From: Halobaculum sp. MBLA0143
Lineage (GTDB): Archaea > Halobacteriota > Halobacteria > Halobacteriales > Haloferacaceae
Direction of reading: 5' to 3'
Assembly (NCBI RefSeq): GCF_041361465.1
Contig: NZ_JBGKAC010000001.1
Coordinates: forward strand, 2,170,001-2,234,000
Length of the DNA stretch: 64,000 nt
Part shown: positions 59,584-64,000 of the stretch, piece by piece
Position numbering within the stretch: the stretch's first letter is position 1
Layout: every line of letters starts with the position of its first letter
Notes under the pieces: generated by a model
Databases searched by the model: none
Seen by the model: the letters and a program-made list of their open reading frames with translations, nothing else
Told to the model about the DNA's origin: nothing
Program-made: the position numbers and the translations under genes

Positions 59584-60701
59584 TCGGTCGCGGGGTACGA
59601 CGGCAGGCGCGCGGAGCGTTCCGGCGTGTCGACGAGCGGGAGCGAGGTGAGCCGGGCGGGGGTCTCCGTGCCGTCGACGCGGACGGTCACGTCGCCGTCG
59701 GCGTCGAAGTCGACGTACGCCAACGCGACCGCGGCGTCGAGCGTCGGCGAGTGGAGTGCACGCGTCACCTCGCCGACGGCGCTGTCACCCTGGAAGACGG
59801 CCGCGTCCGCCTGGAGGCCGTCCGTCTCGTCGTCCGCGACCGCGACATCCGTCTCGAAGCGTAGGCCGGCGAGTCGCCGGCTGGGTCGGCCACGGTTCTC
59901 CACCTTCGACACCACCTCCTGGCCGACGTAACACCCCTTCTCGAAGTCGAGCCCGTTGCGGACGCCGGCGACGTTCGGGAGGTTACCCTCCAGTTCGAAC
60001 TCGAACAGGGGGGTGCCGGCCTCGGCGGTCAGGATCTCCCAGGTGCGGTAGCCGAACGGGGCGGCGCTGATGCCCCGCGTGAGCAACGTGTCGAACACCC
60101 GCTTGGCGTCGTCGTCGGCACAGATCACCTCGTACCCCTCCTCGCCGGTCGGGGCGTCCGACGCGATCACGGAGACGCCACAGTCGGCCATCGACCCGCG
60201 GACGAACGACAGCCGGGGCTCGGGCGCGGGCGCACCGCCGAGGACAGACGCGATCTTCTCCGTCGCGTTCGGGCCGTGGACGCCGAACACGGCGAGGTCG
60301 TCCGTCACGTTCTCGATCTCCACGTCCTGGATGAACACTTTCCCGGACCAGTCTTCGACGAGCGGGGTCGTCCGTGCCGGCGGCACGAACAGGAGGAGTC
60401 GTTCGCCGGCGTTGTAGACGTACAGCTCCGTCTCGATCCCGCCCTGCGGGTCGAGGAGGAGTGCGTACACCCCCTCCCCGTCGGAGCGGGGAACCTCGTT
60501 GGAGACGGCGTCGTCGACGAACTCGACCCGGTCGTCACCGGTGACGCGGACGACGCCGTAGCTGGTCTCACAGGCACCGACACCGTTGCGGACGGCGCGG
60601 GCGGCGCTGGCCGGGCGGCCGTAGTGGGCGACGCGACGGCGGCCGTCGCGGCGTTCGAACGTCGCGCCGTACGTCTCGTGGGTCTCGCCGACGGAGGTCA
60701 C
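59577..60701 (-). CDS. ygfZ: YgfZ/GcvT-type folate-binding protein
   Basis: 374 residues from GTG 60701. The motif K-G-C-Y-V-G-Q-E (about 257-264) marks COG0354/YgfZ proteins, which use tetrahydrofolate in Fe-S cluster protein maintenance, rather than true glycine-cleavage T proteins. G-V-H-G-P-N-A and G-Y-R-T-W-E-I-L match the folate-binding fold. A glycine-cleavage operon is not seen nearby, consistent with the YgfZ role, but the aminomethyltransferase possibility remains. Confidence 0.85.
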   Translation of the reverse strand: MTSVGETHETYGATFERRDGRRRVAHYGRPASAARAVRNGVGACETSYGVVRVTGDDRVEFVDDAVSNEVPRSDGEGVYALLLDPQGGIETELYVYNAGERLLLFVPPARTTPLVEDWSGKVFIQDVEIENVTDDLAVFGVHGPNATEKIASVLGGAPAPEPRLSFVRGSMADCGVSVIASDAPTGEEGYEVICADDDAKRVFDTLLTRGISAAPFGYRTWEILTAEAGTPLFEFELEGNLPNVAGVRNGLDFEKGCYVGQEVVSKVENRGRPSRRLAGLRFETDVAVADDETDGLQADAAVFQGDSAVGEVTRALHSPTLDAAVALAYVDFDADGDVTVRVDGTETPARLTSLPLVDTPERSARLPSYPATDD

Positions 60702-60752
60702 GGCCGGCGATACGCGGTCGAGCGGCAAAACCCCCCCGAGTCGGAGACCGGG

Positions 60753-61049
60753 TCAGCCGAGCAGTCCGCGCAGCCACTCCACGATTCCGGGCTCCTCGTC
60801 GTCCGTCTCCCCGGGGTCCGGGACGACGCTGTCGTCCGGGTACAGCCAGACGGTGTTGTCGTCGGCTTCGACGCGAATCAGGCCGTCCGACTTCAGCGCC
60901 GTCAGGGCGGTCTCGATCCGATCGATGTCGGCGTCGACGTGCGACCGCAGTTCGAGGACGGTCATCCCGTCCTCGGCGCGGCCGACAAGCGCGTCCAGGA
61001 CGGCTACCTCCACTGTGTCCCGGTCGCGGAACTCGGCCCGAGCTGGCAT
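60753..61049 (-). CDS. Small winged-helix protein
   Basis: 98 residues from ATG 61049. T-V-E-V-A-V-L-D-A-L-V-G-R then M-T-V-L-E-L-R-S-H-V-D-A-D-I-D-R-I-E-T-A-L, ending L-K-S-D-G-L-I-R-V, is a wHTH. V-W-L-Y-P-D-D forms the wing, and the end is E-W-L-R-G-L-L-G. Probable regulator or nucleic-acid-binding protein of a haloarchaeal DUF family. Confidence 0.75.
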   Translation of the reverse strand: MPARAEFRDRDTVEVAVLDALVGRAEDGMTVLELRSHVDADIDRIETALTALKSDGLIRVEADDNTVWLYPDDSVVPDPGETDDEEPGIVEWLRGLLG

Positions 61050-61091
61050 ACGAGACAAGAGGGGCGGCGGAGGCTTACGCTTTGCGAGCGG

Positions 61092-61751
61092 TCACTCGGA
61101 CGGCGACCGGCGCCGGGCGAGCGTGTCGAACCCCGGGCGCCACCACAACAACACGACCGACAGGAGGAACACGACCGTCGAGGGGCCGTAGCCGATCCCG
61201 GTCGCGGCGGCGGCGACGGCGCTACCGCCGCCGACGGTCGACGCGATCGCGCCGGCGAGGATCGGGAACGAACAGGAGACACAGGAGAACAGTCCGAGCA
61301 GCCCCGCGAGCCCCGAGGCCGACGCCTCCGCCAGACTGCCGTACAGGAGGTAGACGAGCGCCCCGTACCCCAGGACCTTCGCGGGCAACAACGCGACCGC
61401 GACCTCGGGGCCGCCGTAGACGGCGGCGGGCCCCCAGCCCGGGGGGAGGAGCGCCAGCCGCCAGCCGCCGGTCGTGGCCGGCGACGACGGCCCGACGACC
61501 CCCCCGAAGACGGCCAACAGGGCGGCGTAGCCGGCGGCGACGGCGGTCGCGGCGAAGCCGGCGCCGGCCGGCGGGTCGTACCAGAGAAACACGACCAAGG
61601 CGACGTCGACCCAGACGAGCCCGTAGAAGGTGAACGCGGGCGACGAGAGTGTCGCGTCCGTGAACGCGAAGTACGCGACCACGGCCGCCAGCTGGACGTT
61701 GAGCAGGCCGGCGCCGGCGAGGAGTCGCCGGGGGCTGGGGAGGGTAGCCAT
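61092..61751 (-). CDS. Membrane protein with CxxC, next to ctaB
   Basis: 219 residues, six or so helices. L-F-S-C-V-S-C-S-F-P-I-L-A-G (about 158-171) puts a C-x-x-C motif in or at a membrane helix, suggesting redox or copper binding. It starts directly after the ctaB stop and is co-transcribed, so a role in cytochrome oxidase maturation is plausible but unproven. Confidence 0.7.
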   Translation of the reverse strand: MATLPSPRRLLAGAGLLNVQLAAVVAYFAFTDATLSSPAFTFYGLVWVDVALVVFLWYDPPAGAGFAATAVAAGYAALLAVFGGVVGPSSPATTGGWRLALLPPGWGPAAVYGGPEVAVALLPAKVLGYGALVYLLYGSLAEASASGLAGLLGLFSCVSCSFPILAGAIASTVGGGSAVAAAATGIGYGPSTVVFLLSVVLLWWRPGFDTLARRRSPSE

Positions 61752-63182
61752 CTACACCACCAGCGCGTCGACGACAGCCGCCAGCAGGAGTGTGCCGAGG
61801 TAGGCGTTGGAGGCGTGGAACGCCCGGAACGCCGCCGACTCGTCGCGCTCGTAGTGGAGCCGGACGACGGCCCAGAGGAACACCGCACCGAGCGACACGC
61901 CGACGACGGCGTACAGCGTGTCGAGCCGGGTGAGCCCGACGAGCGCGGCCGCGACGGACAGCGTCGCCCCGAGGTACCAGAGGATGTGCCGGCGGGTGGT
62001 CGTCTCGCCGCGGACGACCGGCATCATCGGGAAGCCCGCCCGCTCGTAGTCGTCCTCGTACGCGAGTGCGAGGTTGTAGAAGTGGGCGGGCGTCCACAGG
62101 AATATCAGTGCCGCGACGGCGAGCCCGCCGAGCCCGACCGTGCCGGTGACGGCGGCCCAGCCGATCAGCGCCGGCAGCGCGCCGGCGGCGCCGCCGACGA
62201 CCGTGTTCTGGACGGTGTTGGGCTTCAGGATGAGCGTGTAGACGACGGAGTAGAACAGGATGGCGACGAGCCCGAGCACGGCCGCCAGGAGGTTGACGGT
62301 GGCGAACAGTCCGAGCGACAGGGCCGACAGGACCACACCGAACGCGACGGCGTTGGGGACGGAGACGAGATCGACCGCCAGCGGGCGGTCGTTCGTCCGT
62401 TGCATCCGGCGGTCGATGTCGCGCTCTAGGACGTGATTGAACGTGCCGGACGCGCCGATGGAGAGGGCGCCGCCGGCGAGCGTGACGGCGACCGTGCGGG
62501 CCGACAGCGACGGCCCGGCCGCCAGCGCCATCGCGGCGGCGGCGACGAGACACAACAGCCACATCAGCCGGGGCTTCGTGAGCCGGTAGTAGGCGGTCGC
62601 GGTCAGCCGGGCACGCCGGAGCGGACGGTCGGTCCACGCCGGCACGTCCGGCCGGGTCGGCTCGGACAACGGCGGTGCGTCTGCCTCCTCCGGGCCGGAG
62701 GGTGGGTCGGTCGGCGTGTCGGTCGGGTCGCCGGTGCGGCGCTCTAGCTCCCAGGCGAGCGCCGCCAGCAGCCCGCCGAAGATAGCGAGCCCGACGAGGA
62801 GGTGGAGTGTCCGAACTGTCAACGACAGGCCGGCGACGGCCGCCAGCACCGTGTCGCCGCCGGCAGTGGCGACGAACGCGCCGAGACCGGCCTGGAGCGG
62901 GAACAGGAGCGTCGCGGCCGCGAGTGCGGCGGCGACACGACGGCTCGGGCGCACACGGACGGCGACGGCGGCCGTGACGAGCACGAACAGGCCGACGACG
63001 GCGGCGACCGCCCGGTGACCGAGCGCGACGAGCGCCGGGCCGGTGGTTGCGAGCCCGCCGTCACACAACGGCCAGCCGACACAGGCGTCGGCGGCACCGG
63101 TGACGGCGGTGGTCGCTCCGACGACGAGCAGGAGGTAGACGCCCATCGCGGTGGACGCCAAGAGAGCCGGAAAACGGTCCAT
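61752..63182 (-). CDS. ctaB: Haem O synthase (CtaB) fused to a CtaA-like N-terminal half
   Basis: 476 residues. The first 160 residues hold four helices with C-V-G-W-P-L-C-D-G (about 34-42) and G-H-R (about 55-57), resembling half of haem A synthase COX15/CtaA. A Pro/Asp-rich linker (about 165-200) leads to the UbiA-type prenyltransferase: N-H-V-L-E-R-D-I-D-R-R-M-Q-R-T-N-D-R-P (about 248-266) and Y-E-D-D-Y-E-R-A-G. It farnesylates haem B. A TATA-like TGATATG lies about 30 bases upstream. It diverges from coxB, consistent with a terminal oxidase cluster. Confidence 0.92.
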   Translation of the reverse strand: MDRFPALLASTAMGVYLLLVVGATTAVTGAADACVGWPLCDGGLATTGPALVALGHRAVAAVVGLFVLVTAAVAVRVRPSRRVAAALAAATLLFPLQAGLGAFVATAGGDTVLAAVAGLSLTVRTLHLLVGLAIFGGLLAALAWELERRTGDPTDTPTDPPSGPEEADAPPLSEPTRPDVPAWTDRPLRRARLTATAYYRLTKPRLMWLLCLVAAAAMALAAGPSLSARTVAVTLAGGALSIGASGTFNHVLERDIDRRMQRTNDRPLAVDLVSVPNAVAFGVVLSALSLGLFATVNLLAAVLGLVAILFYSVVYTLILKPNTVQNTVVGGAAGALPALIGWAAVTGTVGLGGLAVAALIFLWTPAHFYNLALAYEDDYERAGFPMMPVVRGETTTRRHILWYLGATLSVAAALVGLTRLDTLYAVVGVSLGAVFLWAVVRLHYERDESAAFRAFHASNAYLGTLLLAAVVDALVV

Positions 63183-63364
63183 CGTTGGTCGTCTGCGCTA
63201 CCAACTGGCCACATATCAACCCCCCGCTTCGGACCCCGACCGTGGGAGCCGTCGGCGCGACGACGCGGCCGTACGAGGGGTGTGCCGGCGTGGTGACGGC
63301 GCCGTCACCGTGATCGTGGTAGCTCGGTGACAGCCCGGGACGGGAGCGGGGTGGACAACAGTAG

Positions 63365-63372
63365 GTATTTAC
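63365..63372 (+). promoter_or_regulatory. TATA box of coxB
   Basis: TATTTACG centred about 28 bases upstream of the ATG at 63397. Confidence 0.55.
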
Positions 63373-63396
63373 GTACCCTACGCCAAGCGCGGCGTA

Positions 63397-64000
63397 ATGA
63401 CGGAGACGCGACTCGGGAGCCTCGCCCGAGGACTACTGGTCGGGGCGCTCGCGACGGTGCTGTTCGCGGTGCCGGCGGCGGCACAGACCTCCACGACACA
63501 GCAGTTGATCGACGGGCTCAACGCCCGGCTGCTGTGGGTGGCGATCCCGATCACGATCCTCGTCGAGGCGATCCTGATCTACACCGTGTTGAAGTTCCGG
63601 AACGCCGACGAGGCCAAGGAGACGAAGGAGAATCGTCGCCTGGAGATCACCTGGACGGTGGCGACGGCCGTGATCCTCCTGTTCGTCGGTGTCGCCTCCT
63701 ACGGCGTCCTGGCCAACGAGGACGTGACCTACACCCAGCCGGAGCCCGGCGAGGACGGCGTCCACGTCGAGACGGTCGCCTACCAGTGGAACTGGAAGAT
63801 GAACTACCCGAGCGAGAACATCTCGCGGCTGACCGCCCGTGACGTGAACTTGGACGTCGTGGAGGAGAACGACGTATCCGGGCCCATAATCGTGGCACAG
63901 AAGGGTGAACCCCTGTACATCACCACCACCTCGGAGGACGTGATCCACGCCGTCCACGTCCCGAAGATGGGGCTCAAGCAGGACGCGATCCCGGGCCAGA
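63397..64000 (+). CDS. coxB: Cytochrome c oxidase subunit II (C-terminus beyond window)
   Basis: 201 codons are visible. A signal-like N-terminus (ends A-A-A-Q-T) precedes two transmembrane helices (about 44-66 and 85-107). The periplasmic-type domain begins with A-Y-Q-W-N-W-K-M-N-Y-P (about 128-138), the aromatic electron-entry region. H-A-V-H-V-P-K-M-G-L-K-Q-D follows, holding the first CuA ligand region. The C-x3-C CuA motif would lie beyond the right edge, so copper binding cannot be confirmed here. Confidence 0.93.
   Translation, partial: MTETRLGSLARGLLVGALATVLFAVPAAAQTSTTQQLIDGLNARLLWVAIPITILVEAILIYTVLKFRNADEAKETKENRRLEITWTVATAVILLFVGVASYGVLANEDVTYTQPEPGEDGVHVETVAYQWNWKMNYPSENISRLTARDVNLDVVEENDVSGPIIVAQKGEPLYITTTSEDVIHAVHVPKMGLKQDAIPGQ

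Overview
The window reads as chromosomal DNA of a halophilic archaeon (class Halobacteria). Base composition is very GC-rich with strong G/C preference at third codon positions. Proteins are rich in Asp and Glu, and GTG starts are common. Many starts lie about 27 bases downstream of a TATA-like box, as expected for leaderless archaeal transcripts. Gene content fits this: Tat lipoprotein signals (R-R followed by a lipobox Cys), type 1 IPP isomerase, geranylgeranyl reductase, a split GMP synthase glutaminase subunit, DpsA, and a fused CtaA/CtaB haem synthase next to cytochrome oxidase subunit II. No species name can be defended from the sequence alone.

Layout. 1-4.7 kb: a giant immunoglobulin-like repeat surface protein on the minus strand, running off the left edge. 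4.8-7.2 kb: an eIF-2B-like protein, CoaBC and a small membrane protein. 7.2-13.9 kb: a complete mnhABCDEFG (Mrp-type) Na+/H+ antiporter operon with a possible micro-ORF between F and G and a 40-bp tandem array at its 3' end. 13.9-19.4 kb: universal stress protein, amidohydrolase, RPE65-type carotenoid oxygenase and two Tat lipoproteins. 19.4-21.1 kb: a low-GC secreted subtilase whose catalytic Asp position reads Asn. 21.2-25.6 kb: glycosyltransferase, small proteins, a two-gene ATPase/TOPRIM module and idi. 26-32.9 kb: an Lrp regulator divergent from carA, a surface lipoprotein, purL and an MFS transporter.

33-42.3 kb is the accessory, defence-like part. It holds tRNA-Ser(UGA) with a 23-bp duplicate of its 5' end about 0.57 kb away, a free HsdR-N-type nuclease divergent from a 1305-residue type IIG restriction-modification enzyme, a potential three-way-junction RNA with a competing hairpin, a VapBC pair flanked by duplicated gene-end sequence, and an HTH/PIN pair.

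42.3-64 kb is mostly housekeeping: TauE-type exporter, GuaA glutaminase, DpsA, UvrA with a neighbouring RHH/PIN toxin-antitoxin pair, an arylsulfotransferase-like propeller, a BNR-repeat protein, geranylgeranyl reductase, a YgfZ/GcvT protein, haem O synthase and coxB (cut by the right edge).

The most interesting signals are the structured RNA at about 39.63-39.71 kb, the ATPase/TOPRIM pair with a compositionally foreign middle, the tRNA-Ser-flanked mini-island carrying a possible stand-alone protease-propeptide-like protein, the duplicated sequence around vapBC, and two tandem arrays that begin exactly at stop codons. All functional statements are by motif and family recognition; no searches were run.
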